NCBI GenBank assembly: GCA_030052745.1
Contig: JANBVO010000033.1
Span: 186,001-250,000 of the forward strand
Origin: Pleurostoma richardsiae
Taxonomy: Eukaryota > Ascomycota > Sordariomycetes > Calosphaeriales > Pleurostomataceae
DNA length: 64,000 nucleotides
Direction of reading: 5' to 3'
Shown here: positions 31,552 to 42,049 of the stretch, in pieces
Layout of the letters: every line of letters starts with the position of its first letter
Position numbering within the stretch: the stretch's first letter is position 1
Notes under the pieces: generated by a model
Databases searched by the model: none
Seen by the model: only the letters and a program-made list of their open reading frames with translations
What the model was told of the DNA's origin: nothing
Made by a program: the position numbers and the translations under genes

Positions 31552-31965
31552 TCATTCGACCGGCGTCCAAATCTCCGCGAATGCATATCCATAGCCCGTC
31601 AGGCTGCGGACGAGCTTATTCTCCCGAGTCAGGACAAGGACGTGCATTTCCAGATCGCCATGATGTCCCTCTCGCTGCGGAAAAGGAAATGAGATCAGCG
31701 TGGTTTCCGAAAGTTGAGGGATGCCTTCGTGGGCAAGTGCTTCTTCCGATTCCATTTCCGGAACTTTGCTTACCTGCGTCTTAGGTGTTCGAATCCTCGC
31801 GGCGTACTTATTTACGTCGAGGGACTCAATTATCCATGGCAAGATGGTGGACGTGGAAGGGTGGGTCAGAGACATGGAGTACATGCGCTGTGAGCGTATC
31901 GTGACGGCCTTGACGGCCGCACTTTCCAAGCTCCACGAATGAATAGTGGATAGACGGGAGTACAC
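31552..31965 (-). CDS. Uncertain open frame, no known family
   Basis: The frame has no ATG until about codon 28, so either the start lies inside at 31884 or an upstream exon is missing. The text from TILPWIIESLDVNKYAAR onward looks protein-like but matches nothing I recognise. A companion frame upstream (to ~32186, starting MAFGEVQSRARLVKAG) might supply a first exon, but I could not find a splice that joins them in frame. Treat as tentative. Confidence 0.25.
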   Translation of the reverse strand: MYSRLSTIHSWSLESAAVKAVTIRSQRMYSMSLTHPSTSTILPWIIESLDVNKYAARIRTPKTQVSKVPEMESEEALAHEGIPQLSETTLISFPFPQREGHHGDLEMHVLVLTRENKLVRSLTGYGYAFAEIWTPVE

Positions 31966-32258
31966 AGACGGCCCCAGCGCGGTGCGGATGGCGTCCCGGT
32001 CTCTTTATGTTGTCGGAATGGTCGCTTCCGACCTGGGTCGGACGCTTCAGAGCATGAGGGTGACAGGTGGGTTGGGAATGATTGAATTCGACCTGAATAC
32101 CTGTGCCATCTCTGGCCCACAAGGCGCTGAGGCCAAGTACCGGCTTTGACGAGTCGAGCTCGAGACTGCACCTCTCCGAACGCCATCGTCGTGGCCAGAG
32201 GACGGCTGCGGGTTGCAATTTCATCTAGAGGAACCTCCCAGTGAGAGCTAGCTCTTGA

Positions 32259-33628
32259 TCACCTTTTCTTCCTCAGCCCTATCTCGGCCATTTTTGCTTC
32301 CACTTCAGCCACCTTCTTCTCCGCCTCAACTTTCCTTTTCTCTGCACGGGCCGTCACGTTGTCTACCTTGCTCATCTTTTCTTTTATGTCCTTCATCGAG
32401 CTTCTCATCAGAACAACACCGTGTCTTATGTCGGACATCATATTTTGCACCTCCGCCAAGTCGTTCTCCATCTCCTTCATCCTGAGCATCTGCTCCAAGG
32501 ACTCATCTGCTTTCCTCACTACTTTGTCCAGCACTTTCTCTGCCTCGTTCAGGACATGGTCCCAAAATGCATCCTTATAAAGGCAATGAAGTTTTGTTGA
32601 GGGGATCTCCAGAGATACATCTTCAAAGTCTCCCATCTTATTCTCTTTCTGTTCGCATAAGAAGTCTTTCAGGGAAAGACGCATGATGCAGTCTTTGACG
32701 GCTTGTCCATTTTCGTCGATGAACACCTGGGTTGCCGTCAGAACTATCGTAACAACCTGGGACTTCGGAACGTCTCATCATACCTGATCTTTAACCGCCG
32801 GGACTGATCTCCACTTGTCGCCGACAGGTCGAGCTTTCCATATAGAGAACGTCGCCCGAGATGCGCCCCGGTAGATATCACCCATATTCAGCCCGATGAC
32901 AGTGCGGATTCTGCCGTTCTTCCCTTCAATATATCGCCGTGCCCTGTCGGACAACCGCAAATTGCTCTGAGACCATGCCACTTCAACCAACAAGTCGGCA
33001 ACCGTACAACCCCTAAAAGTATAGGAGAGATCTGGATCCAGGTGGTCGCCGTGGGGTTCATTACATCTCACCCTTGCTGCGAGCGAAGAATGTATCTTCT
33101 TCGCCACATTCTTGGTCTCCTCTTGAGTACTGTCAACCGTGCAAACTGCACCTATTTCGATGGAACCTAGCCATTTAACGATCTGGTCGCTAAACATCCC
33201 AGCCATGCTCTGGTGGAAGGTAGACGGCACATGGATGACGAAGTGCTTGTCGCCTCGGAGAGGGCGACGCATGTAATCGAAGCTAGCATGTCAGAAGCGT
33301 CGTATGCCATGATCTTGGGAAAACGGGCTTACTGGAGATCCTCGAGAAAATGCAGGAATTCTTCGTTTTCCTCCTTCCTCAGCTCCACCTCCCGTAGCAG
33401 CTTATAGCCGGAATAGCGAAGCATCCGCTGGATCAAGTACTTTCCTTGTGGCCCGCCTTTCTTGACCGAGTACGTGCCGTTCTTGACTTCTCTTAACGTT
33501 CTCAAGACCCGCCTTACATCCGCCAGATCCCGGGCTCGCGCTCGGGATCCTCGATCCCGAGCCCCGCTTCGACGAGACGCCAGACTGTCGGTATCTGTAA
33601 GAATTCGGGCGGGGAGAGGATCGAGCAC
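32259..33628 (-). CDS. PD-(D/E)XK-like nuclease-family protein (paralogue 2)
   Basis: Exons end/start at 33333, 33282-32784 and 32726-32259, with introns of 50 and 57 bases at the same positions and phases as in the paralogue at 29238. The first-exon frame opens at a GTG (33628) with a stop just upstream and its first in-frame ATG is far inside, so the true start or a first exon is unresolved. About 420 codons are open. FDYMRRPLRGDKHFVIHVP is followed by DPDLSYTFRG ... LLVEVAWSQS and RIRTVIGLNMG, the same Asp/Glu arrangement as its paralogues. After MRLSLKDFLCEQ the protein has a long coiled coil (KRKVEAEKKVAEVEAKM) absent in paralogue 1. Its upstream flank (33645-33830) is duplicated at 36447-36650. 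Confidence 0.65.
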
Positions 33629-33644
33629 GGAGTCACTTCAGTGA

Positions 33645-33830
33645 GGCCGCTTCCCTGGGGCCGTGCTGCCTCAGCCTGCCGCAGGGTGGACTGGGTGGCC
33701 GAGTTCGTGATGACTGATTTGGATGCTGCCGGCTTGGATGAGAACAGTGAGGATATTGACCGAGAAGATAGAGTGCGGATATGAAATAGTACAGATACCA
33801 CGCAACAGATATCATGCCCATGCCGATGAC
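33645..33830. repeat. Duplicated upstream flank (also 36447-36650)
   Basis: Shared blocks include CTGATTTGGATGCTGCCGGC, TTGGATGAGAACA and CGAGAAGAT(A/G)GAGT. In both places the block lies immediately upstream of a minus-strand nuclease-like gene (32259-33628 and 34996-36437), so a promoter-containing segment appears to have been copied. Confidence 0.8.
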
Positions 33831-33849
33831 TCAAGTCGCGCTCCAACAT

Positions 33850-34995
33850 GGCAGATCTTCGTGATGGGCGATTGGGCGGCGAGCACGCGCATTCAAACTG
33901 AAACCACCAACCCCTTGTGGCTATGTGAACTTACGACTAATGGGTTAGGTATCTATAGCTATTGGCTTGGGGGGCGAAAAAAGAGCATTGGGACCGACGC
34001 GCTCCTGACTTAGCACAGACGAGGTCGTTGAATAAGGTGGTGTGGGTCTGCTCCTCGGCTCGCCTCTGCAGTTGTGAAACTGGCCGCGGATGTTGGAGGC
34101 CAATCATCCCTGAATCCTGTCGGCCTGGAGGAGGAAGAGAAGTGCGCTTGAGCCAAGATATACGATGGAACCGATCCCTCTCTTACGGCAGGAGTCGTTA
34201 AGAGATCTGGTAATCAAGCCGCTGGCTGGCCTCCGACTCTCGCCATTGATAACGAATAAGGTCGCATGGACAGTCAACGTACACACATATGTAGCAATAT
34301 TAGATAGGAAACTTGCCTCTTCGCGCTAGTTTTCTGGGCTAAAAAAAGATACCGCCATATCTCGCTAAGTGCCCAAAACAGGTCGACGTGGCCATTGAAG
34401 ACAATAACAGCCTCGTACGGCCTTGATTGACAGACTCCGCCTGTGATTCACGGATCTTGTGGCCAGGCCCCGTCAAGTGGCCGCTGCAGAGAAGGCATCA
34501 AAGCCTGAGCGCCTATCATTTTCGCGGGAACCAGGGCAGAGGGACGGGTCGCTGGGTGACTACCAGCAGGCCCCAGGATATGACCACTTCACCCTCCAAC
34601 CGGCTTGCATTGATGCAGGTCTTCTGGGTCACAAAACGGAGGAACCTCGTTCAGTTGACAGGCACCTTGTTCTCTCCAGTCCGTGGTGGCGGCGCGTTCG
34701 CGAGTCTTTATCGTTGCCCTTGACGAATGCCAAGCAGCCGATGGCTCCCGGACTAGATTCCTCTCCGAGTTCTTTAAGCTACATCGGTCCTTCATGGATG
34801 TCTAATTCTCTCCCTTCCACTACCGACACAAGTGCTACTTAGTACGCTGTCGTTTCCTGTTCCTAGGATTTAAGGAAGTCGAGGCTTGGCTCGCAACTGG
34901 TTCGGCTGGAGAAGAATCAGAAACCTGGGTAGATTCCTGCTGGCCGGTATCAATCCTTTGTGAGCCCATTCCCAACTCGGCAGTCCTGGGACGTG
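33850..34995. other. Gene-free stretch
   Basis: Open frames on the plus strand around 34427-34842 have no recognisable protein features. No repeats or RNA genes were identified. Confidence 0.45.
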
Positions 34996-36437
34996 CTACT
35001 CGGGTGGAAACGTGGCTGGCGACTGAAGGGGTTGAATTATTCCGTGTAGGCGGCGGAAGACGTAACCCCCAACTATGATCTTCTCGAAAACGTCTGTGAC
35101 CTTCTCTCTAGTGAAGTCGGGACCGCTGGCCTCGAAGAAGTCATCAAATACGAACTGTAACGGATAGTCTTTGACGATGCGGGTCATGGGAGGAATATCG
35201 TCGGGCTGTCCATCCTGCGCAGACACGCCTATGTGACAAGCCCGATGGACACGGATTCTGATCCCTTTGCTTGTTGACACGGCCGAAAAAAACCTGACCT
35301 TGTCGAAGAACGTGCGGACGTGCTCATCGCCAGCTTCTCTGAAGAACTCGTACATGTTGTGGAGAGATTGGCTGGCATTGTTCAGATTCTGCAAGAGCGC
35401 AATTTCATCATCGGGAGTGTCGGATGGATTTTTTTCCTTCGATCGTCATAAAGTGGAAGACGCGAACCTCCGGCCCTGTCCCCATCCCTTGCTCCTCGTA
35501 GCATAGCAGCTTCTTCAGCGCAGTGGGTAGCTCTCGCCAGTGTTCTTTCTGGAAGATAGCGTACTGACGGAATGCCAAGGCTAGGTCTGCCTTCGGTCGC
35601 GTAAGACACTTTGGCTGCGGGTCCATCAAAACCCTTGATGGCATCGGTGGGCAGTTCCAGTATCTTTCAACGGCGAAATCAAGAACGGGTTGCTTAGTTT
35701 CGTCGTGAGCATAGATAAATCGATGGCGATCAATCATTGACATCATGATTGTGCGCTGGAAGACAGGCTCTTGGGGGTCGTTTTGGACCTTCACTAGATC
35801 TAGCTGCCATGCGCGAATATGTCGCTTTTTCTCTAGCGGTGTTTCCTCTTCCGCCTGGGGCTTGAGCGACCTGAGTTCTTCAATATATGGATCATGGGAA
35901 GGCTCCAGTGATACGTTGCGCTCGTCGAGACCTACTCGAAAATTCTCCCTGTCAGACGGGCTGATCCGACCTCCGGTTTTGTCCATGCTAGGGTTTGATA
36001 GTATTTGTTCAAGAAGCCGGAGCGTCGACTCGTCCAGAGGGGGCAAATATCCTATGTTTCTGTAAACAGTCTCCAGCGGATCCTCACCCGCAGAGCAGGA
36101 GGATTCTGTCTCTGAACTTCCAGGCTCGGTAGATTCAGAGGGCGGGTACCCGATGCTTGCAGAGTTGGCCAGCCACCGTTGATCGTTAAAAGAACCAGGC
36201 AACCCAGAATCTAGTACCTCGTTCTTGTCACTCTGAACACGTAATGAGACGTGTTGTTCTTTGTCACGCCGACCCTTACGAAGGACAGCTTCTGGGTCGG
36301 TAATAGGAAAAAGCTCTGAGCTGCTCAGTGTAGCTCTTGTGCGAGGCCTGCTCACTGTAGGTCTCCATTTCGCTTATGTCAGTGACTTTGTTGGACAGAT
36401 GTGGGACTGGGACTTACTCTTTTTTGAAGTGAGCCAT
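34996..36437 (-). pseudogene. PD-(D/E)XK-like (DUF7924-type) protein, frameshifted
   Basis: The main frame (36355-35408) runs to FHFMTIEGKKS and then stops. The next frame (from ~35430 to 34996) resumes at once with SDTPDDEIALLQNLNNASQS. An A7 homopolymer at about 35437-35443 explains this: with six A residues the frame reads continuously (IEGKNPSDTPDD). The intact protein would be ~445 residues. KADLALAF and VRVFHFMTIEGK fit the Asp and Glu-x-Lys elements of a fungal PD-(D/E)XK-like family, and QNLNNASQSLHNMYEFFREAG is typical of it. The main frame begins at GTG; a short first exon starting at the ATG at 36437 with a GTAAGT donor is plausible. It may be a real lesion or an assembly error in the homopolymer. 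Confidence 0.7.
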
Positions 36438-36446
36438 CACGGGCTG

Positions 36447-36650
36447 CGCTGGGGTCGTGCTACCTCAGCCTGCTGGAGGGTGGGCTGGGTCAGGCCGAGT
36501 TCGTGATGGCTGATTTGGATGCTGCCGGCTTGGATGAGAACATTGAGGGTGATCTTTGCCGAGAAGATGGAGTACGGATATGGAATAAATAGTACAGATA
36601 CCATGCAACAAAAATCATGCCGATGCCAACCATTGGCATCGGCGACTTTC
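36447..36650. repeat. Duplicated upstream flank (also 33645-33830)
   Basis: Second copy of the flank described at 33645-33830, adjacent to and continuous with the 36640-37340 block, so two duplicated segments abut here. Confidence 0.8.
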
Positions 36651-37340
36651 CCAGCCACCAGCTAAAGCAATGATTGGATGTGGAGCAAACTCATCCAAGC
36701 AGAAGATCTGTAGAGGCGGGTGTGGAACGTACTATGGTACGGGGTGGTTCACGGACCCTAGTTCGAGCGCTGACGCCTGATCCAAGCAGGGGCTAGTTGC
36801 GACACTGTGCAATAAACGCAGACTCATTGGCTGCAGTTGGCAGGACTTCTCGAACCAAGCTGCGGGCGGCAGGATTTAGGCAGGAACGCGACATACACGG
36901 ATCACAACGGACTTGTGGCCCGTGGGTTCTCAACGATAGCATGGGAGGCTGGTGCACACGATCTCTTTGATCTCTCAGTCATGAGTCACAGGTAGAGTGT
37001 CTCAATGATCGTCTTCACATTCGATACTCGTGTGTCTATTGGGTCGGTCATCTCTGAAGGCCTACTGCAATGCTGCCCTGTTGGATAACCAGCAATGACT
37101 CGACGACTGAGAGCTCGTCGCGGTGATACCGACGGCTTCAGTAAAAGCCAATAGAATGCTGCTTGGTGAGTGGGTGCATTGACAGAGGAAGACGTGAAGA
37201 CCTACCAATCCTCACACATCAACACACCTGCCGCTTCCACCGTGGTTCATTGGTTGTGACATGCTACGTCTTGTGACGCTCCTTCTGCGTGCATCTTCGT
37301 TTTTGAGCCAAGTTAGCCTGCCTTGACAAGACGGACGCTT
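36640..37340 (+). repeat. Duplicated block, copy of 28485-29220
   Basis: Same landmarks in the same order as 28485-29220, but more diverged and with small indels. It runs into a fragment of PD-(D/E)XK-like exon 1 at 37310-37450. Confidence 0.8.
36896..36924 (-). repeat. Dispersed palindromic repeat, copy E (short)
   Basis: CACGGATCACAACGG ... TTGTGGCCCGTG. The central spacer is shorter than in other copies; orientation is reversed. Confidence 0.7.
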
Positions 37341-37450
37341 CTGTTTCTTCCTCGTACCAATCAATGACAGGCAGAGGCTAAAAGGCGCAATGGCTCGCAG
37401 TTTTTCATACAAGCAGCCTCAAAAACGGGTCCGTACGCTGGAGATTGTTG
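37310..37450 (+). pseudogene. 5' fragment of a PD-(D/E)XK-like paralogue (left)
   Basis: DNA similarity to the leader and first exon of the gene at 29238 (AGTTAGCCTGCCTTGACAAG; GGCTCGCAGT...) and, more strongly, to the inverted fragment at 38830-39005 (AAACGGGTCCGTACGCTGGA versus AACCGGGTTCGCACGCTGGA). An ATG at 37390 opens 66 codons, but the translation no longer resembles the family. Confidence 0.55.
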
Positions 37451-37647
37451 GCCGTGCTATACCAGTGCCCCGAGTATCATATCAACCTTCGAGATGCAGA
37501 GGCAGGCTTAGTTCACGGATTGTGACTCAGGTCAGATCCACCCGCGTCCTCTGTCATCTTCGACACTCTGCTTTGCGAGCAGGGAATTGATCTTGTTGCA
37601 TCCGTCCAATTCGTTCGATTTCAGCAAACGATTGTCTCTAGGCAGCC

Positions 37648-38479
37648 ATGACAAGAGATACAGCCTCTAACAGGCAGCTCACAGCTGCTCACGAGCTCCC
37701 TCCTTGTCATGGACCCAAGCTGCGGGCTTTCGAACACCGCCATGCCCAAATCGAATGGCTCGACCGGCTAGACGGCTTGAGTGACTCAAGATCAGGTGGA
37801 CAGGGGTACGTGTTTAAAGTGAAGATTGAGTCTAGGATTTATGCTCTGAAAGTTGTATGTTACTGTACTTGGAACCTAGCTGTTGCACAAGATTTACTGA
37901 GAGATGACTTAGTTTAGATTCTTCGAGCCTTCAGCCGAGAGATTTCTTCTCGGTGTAGACGCAGGGTGCGTCTCGGAGGAGATTCTAAGACTCCATACCG
38001 TCCCCTTCTTTGCCGAGTGCAGGGCATACGGGCGGATCCAGGAGGCTCGGACGAAAGAAAAAGTAAAACGACAGGTCGCTGCTCGATGCTATGGTTTCCT
38101 CACCGTGTCGGAGAAAGACGAGAGACTTCTCGTCGAGCAAGGTCTGGATCTTTGGGATCTCTCCCCAGATGATGAACATCGCATTGAAGCAGAAGGTAGC
38201 CCGGTTTGGGCCATTGTGAAAGAGTATGTGGAGGATAACGGGGTGCTTGATGTTCTGACCCTCAGGAGGATGTTGAGAGATCTCAAATTTCTCCACAGAC
38301 ATAAGATCATGCACCGGGATATCACATTAGACAACTACAAAAACGGGCTTCTGGTCGATTTCGGCTCTGCCTGGACTGAGCCGCATTGCATTACTAGCGT
38401 TATGCCAAGGGGATTGGTAGACGACTGGAGAGAAGAAGACTTGGTGGCATTTGACGAAATGGCCGAAAGAAGGCTTTAG
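37648..38479 (+). CDS. FTA2-like kinase-fold protein
   Basis: Exons 37648-37854 and 37913-38479 (58-base intron; the acceptor used is the first TTAG, giving LKVFRFFEP) encode 257 residues. The sequence follows the fungal family usually annotated as kinetochore Sim4 complex subunit FTA2-like: SGGQGYVFKV, YALKV, FFAECRAYGRIQEA, then HRDITLDN (~203) and VDFGSAWTEPH (~218). The HRD and DFG motifs are present, but the domain is short, with a divergent Gly loop and no APE-type lobe, so it may be a pseudokinase or an atypical kinase. The many paralogues of this family in fungi make a true kinetochore role unlikely here. It is flanked by inverted fragments of PD-(D/E)XK-like genes. Confidence 0.8.
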
Positions 38480-38829
38480 GAATCATATTCGCGCGTTACC
38501 GAATTTCGAATACAAGGGGAAGCTGAGGGAGAAAAGTGCAGGAGGACGCGCCAATCACGTCGCCAATGACACAACAGCGTGAGCCTCCACCACGACACCA
38601 CCACAGGATTCTCTCTGGGATCTCCAAAAACTTGCGAAAGCGTAAGTACCGCACTGTCCGCCCAAAACCGCTCACCCGTGCTTCGAGAGGTACCAGGAGG
38701 AAGCCGAGCTGGACGGCCCGTGCCTTGACGAGCCGGCTGCTGTGCCCCTCTTTGACCGAATTGTGCTATCCCGTCTCCTGCGCGATCTCCATCTCGCTAA
38801 GCCAGTCATCGAAGACACATCAGGAAGCA

Positions 38830-39005
38830 ATCTCCAGCGTGCGAACCCGGTTTCGAGACTGCTTATATCGGAGAGGGGACTTCGAGCCCGTGGACCTTTT
38901 AGCACCTGCCTGTGATCTGTTGGTTCGGTGGAAGGGTGGGTTTGGCGGATCTGGAGAGAAAGCGGGCAGAAGAGAGCGGCAGAAGAGTCCATCTTATTAA
39001 GGTGG
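38830..39005 (-). pseudogene. 5' fragment of a PD-(D/E)XK-like paralogue (right, inverted)
   Basis: The reverse strand reads CCACCTTAATAAGATGGACTC, matching the leader of the 29238 gene (CCACCTTAATAAGTTGGACCC). It then translates to RQVLKGPRARSPLSDI, against RQMLRGAQARSVLSDI in the intact protein. The similarity stops after exon 1, so this is a truncated copy. Confidence 0.65.
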
Positions 39006-39025
39006 ACGAGAGGCCGGAGAAGTGT

Positions 39026-40418
39026 TTATCTCGAGTCTAGAAAATCATCGACAGTCTCAAACCAGCCCCTATCTTTTAGTATGTTCAACACGCTTGTTTC
39101 GACGCCAGCGAGCACCAGGAGAGCGCCAAGGATCGCAAATATGTCCAAGCACCTCTCCAGGCCAATCTTGTTGATATCGGGCAGTTCCGGCGGGTCATTG
39201 AACGCCCACTGCACCTCTTCCAGCGTGAACTTCGGGTCTTCTGATTCCACCCACCTCTCAACGCTGTTGTTGAACGTTCGGAAGTAGTCGGGTTGTGTCC
39301 TAGCCCGCTGCCCAAGGTTAGCCAGCCGTGTAAGGAGGCGGACAGATGTCGGCGAACCTCCAAATCTCGTTGCAAGACTAGCGAGCATTCGAAGACAAAG
39401 TTCTCTTTCGCCGCCTCTTCTGCCCTCTGTTGGCCAAGTACGGCAGTCTGGATGTCCGTAGGCTTCCCGGACTTCGGTTTCTGGCCGACAATGACGACAC
39501 TTTCGGGGGTCAGCGGGACCCTTCAGTTAGGGGCGGTCAACGTACCCTCCATCTAGAAGGCAGTCTTCGATTATCTCAAAGCCATTTCTTCGCATGATCA
39601 AGGTCAGCTCCCGACCAGTACCTCCATCGATGTGCATCCGAAATAGAGGATCTGGCGGTTGGGCTCGTTCGCGTAGCTCGAAGAATCCACCAGGAATCAG
39701 AGCTGCATAAGCCAGCTGGCACTGTTGATCCATGTCGCGCGTACTTGGACAGATGTCGATGCCCATCACCAGGTTCTGAGACGCCCTAGCCACCTGCCAG
39801 TCGTCGTTGAGATTGCAGGCCAGGAAGTCACAGCTGCTGGGCATGCCCGGGACAGAGACGACATGTCTTGCCGATACCTTGATGTCTGGATACAGATCCA
39901 GAACGTCTCTGTGCAGGCGTTAACGAGATGTGAGTCCAAGGACCGCTTGGCTTACCCGACCCACGCGCCATTGCGGGGGAATATCTGTAACGCCGCGTCA
40001 AGATGCTCAGGGTTGGGGTACTCGATTACGGGATGCTCCGGATCATCCCCAGGGTAATAATAAATCTCATCCTCAGGGCCAGCAACAAGAATCGGGGATA
40101 ACCACGGAGGACTGCAGCGTCGCTCGAAAGCCTCACGCCAATTATCGTCCTCGCCGGTCATGTGAGGAAGATGCCCATCTCCCAGCATCCTGCTGGGCAT
40201 TAGCATCACATCTAGAAGCTCGGGGTCGAACCTCACATGCTAAAAATGTCCGTCTCTACGGTGGTCCGGCTTCACGAACTGGCTGTACTAGTGTGCTGCT
40301 GACTGGGGAAACTGGGAAGGAGGGGAAAGCGCAGATTTATGTGGCAAGCGTTGGTCAGCGAGGAGGCCACCCTGTGAGTCTCTGCCTTACCATTGGCGCG
40401 CCGCGGCGGGTCTTCCAT
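39026..40418 (-). CDS. LaeA-like methyltransferase-fold protein with eroded SAM motif
   Basis: Six exons can be joined (40418-40391, 40311-40280, 40239-39956, 39908-39546, 39499-39379, 39307-39026) for about 369 residues, the usual length of LaeA-like methyltransferases. The third junction uses a 40-base intron and is the least certain. The segment NGAWVGDVLDLYPDIKVSA aligns with the SAM-binding motif I region, but the Gly-rich DLGTGTG core is replaced. Downstream, PSSCDFLACNLNDDW parallels PPNCVFEVDDFESEW in the intact homologue at 59295, and YAALIPGGFFELRE matches the conserved LxPGGxxEL motif. Either it binds SAM poorly or it is a catalytically dead relative. Some exons could instead reflect decay. 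Confidence 0.55.
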
Positions 40419-41329
40419 CAGCGCAGCCACCCGTCTTGGAGATGGATGCGGGCCGGATTGATCCGCGGAACGGGCACGGTGCCGCGAGTTGTGACAGTAC
40501 GGCGTCCAGCGCAGACACGAACGACTGACGCTAAGACGGGTCATCGCGGCAGGGTGCAGTCGGGAATGCCCCTGACTACTAGATGAGACTGGATGCTAGG
40601 TATCTTGCCTGACCCCTTGCTGTCCCGACCTCGGCAGAGCATCAGCATGCATGATGAATGGCTGAGTGTCTGATGGCGCTTCGCACTGGGTTTCCCGATA
40701 CGACGCCACCCTGAGCCACTCTTCACCAGGATCGTTGGCGCTGGCGACGGCTCTCGCGTGCCTAACAGACTCGCGGGACAGCTTCAAGGCCAGAGCGTTA
40801 GTCTCTGAGCGCGGTGCCTCTCGTGCTATCTGGCTTCAGTTCTGGAGAGGAGGCTTCTGGTGCATGCTGTAAGGATATATGAATGCATTGCTATCAGATC
40901 GACCCCCAGTGCATCCTCACTCTATGAAGAAGCTCGCTAATCTGCAACGTCCCGCTTTGGATCAGTTCTGCTCTACTCTCGTCATCATCCGGGACGGGCG
41001 GTTTAGGCTCGAAGATTCATCACACGTCCGCTGCGATGGTGAAGCGTGCCAGACCCTCTGGTGAGATGTTGGTGGCCGCCACGTCAACCCCCGCTGCCTG
41101 GCATTTCGCGCTGGTAACTGCTGCATATCGGCTGGGCCGGGCAGGGGTGGCTCGACTGCATAGGGGTGGGCATAACACCGCTACAAAGGCACCTCAAGAG
41201 ACATGGCAGCAGTGTGGTAGTGTCCAAACTAACTCGAACATGGCTGGCGTTTCAGGGCATGATTTCCGGTGGGGTGAGTCACTGCTGCTGCCGCGGTCGG
41301 TCTCGTGGGAATGGCTGACCCAATAGACA

Positions 41330-41740
41330 CCGAATGTGAAGGAGACGATCGTTGAGATACTCTACCCGTGACTCATGACTGCGAGGTTAAAGCGATCGTG
41401 TGCCCCAGCCTCCTATGCTTTCTTTGGGAACGCACGGGCCAGGAGTGCTTTCACACCTTTGTGATTCGTGCGCGCCTTGTCGATGGGATCTGATTACTGC
41501 ATCGGGTACGACCTCTTCGGCTTTCTTTTCCCCCAACGCGTCGCGTGCCTAGACTTGTGGGGTCCCTTTCAGGAAGCACAGCGCCGCTCCGGATGAAGTC
41601 CTGCCAGCTACAGCCAATGAGTCTGTGTCTGTTGCGCAGTGTCGCAACCAGCCCCTGCTTGGACCAACATTTGCGTCGGTGAGATCGCTCTACATCCAAT
41701 GATCGCTTTAGCTGGTGACTGGGAAACTCGCCGACAATGG
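41330..41740 (-). repeat. Inverted copy of the 28485/36640 repeat block
   Basis: In reverse complement it carries GCTAAAGCGATCATTGGATG, AAGCAGGGGCTGGTTGCGAC, GCTGTAGCTGGCAGGACTTC, the palindromic repeat and a CAATGATCGTCTTC-type end, in the order seen at 36640-37030. Forward landmarks such as TGTGAAGGAGACGATCGTTG mark its left edge. Confidence 0.75.
41432..41471 (+). repeat. Dispersed palindromic repeat, copy F
   Basis: GCACGGGCCAGGAGTG ... GTGATTCGTGC, preceded by CTTTGGGAAC as in copies A and G. Confidence 0.75.
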
Positions 41741-42049
41741 AGCTCACTTGGGTGAGGGGATTCCGGCCGCGCCTCTGCTTGCGTCCTAAGGCTGCCTCAG
41801 CCCGGGCTTCCTCATTGACCGCCCGCCATTCCAAGCCCCCCTTCCCCAAAACTCCACGCTTTAAAACCTCGCGATTGCATCAATCACACCGCTCTCTGAC
41901 TGAAGCAGACCTCTGCCCGGGAGACCTGGCTAACCATCAATTTCTCGGTCTCAGAATAAACAAGGACACCTTTCGACACTACACAGCGACAACGCCCAAC
42001 AGCTTCCTTCCTCTAGGAGGAGCGGAAGAACCATCAAACTACTGACAAG

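Larger units (their letters stand above)
40419..42049. other. Gene-free stretch with inverted repeat copy
   Basis: No gene is supported before the casein kinase ATG at 42050; the last ~200 bases form its probable 5' UTR and promoter. 41330-41740 is an inverted copy of part of the 28485/36640 block. Confidence 0.55.
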
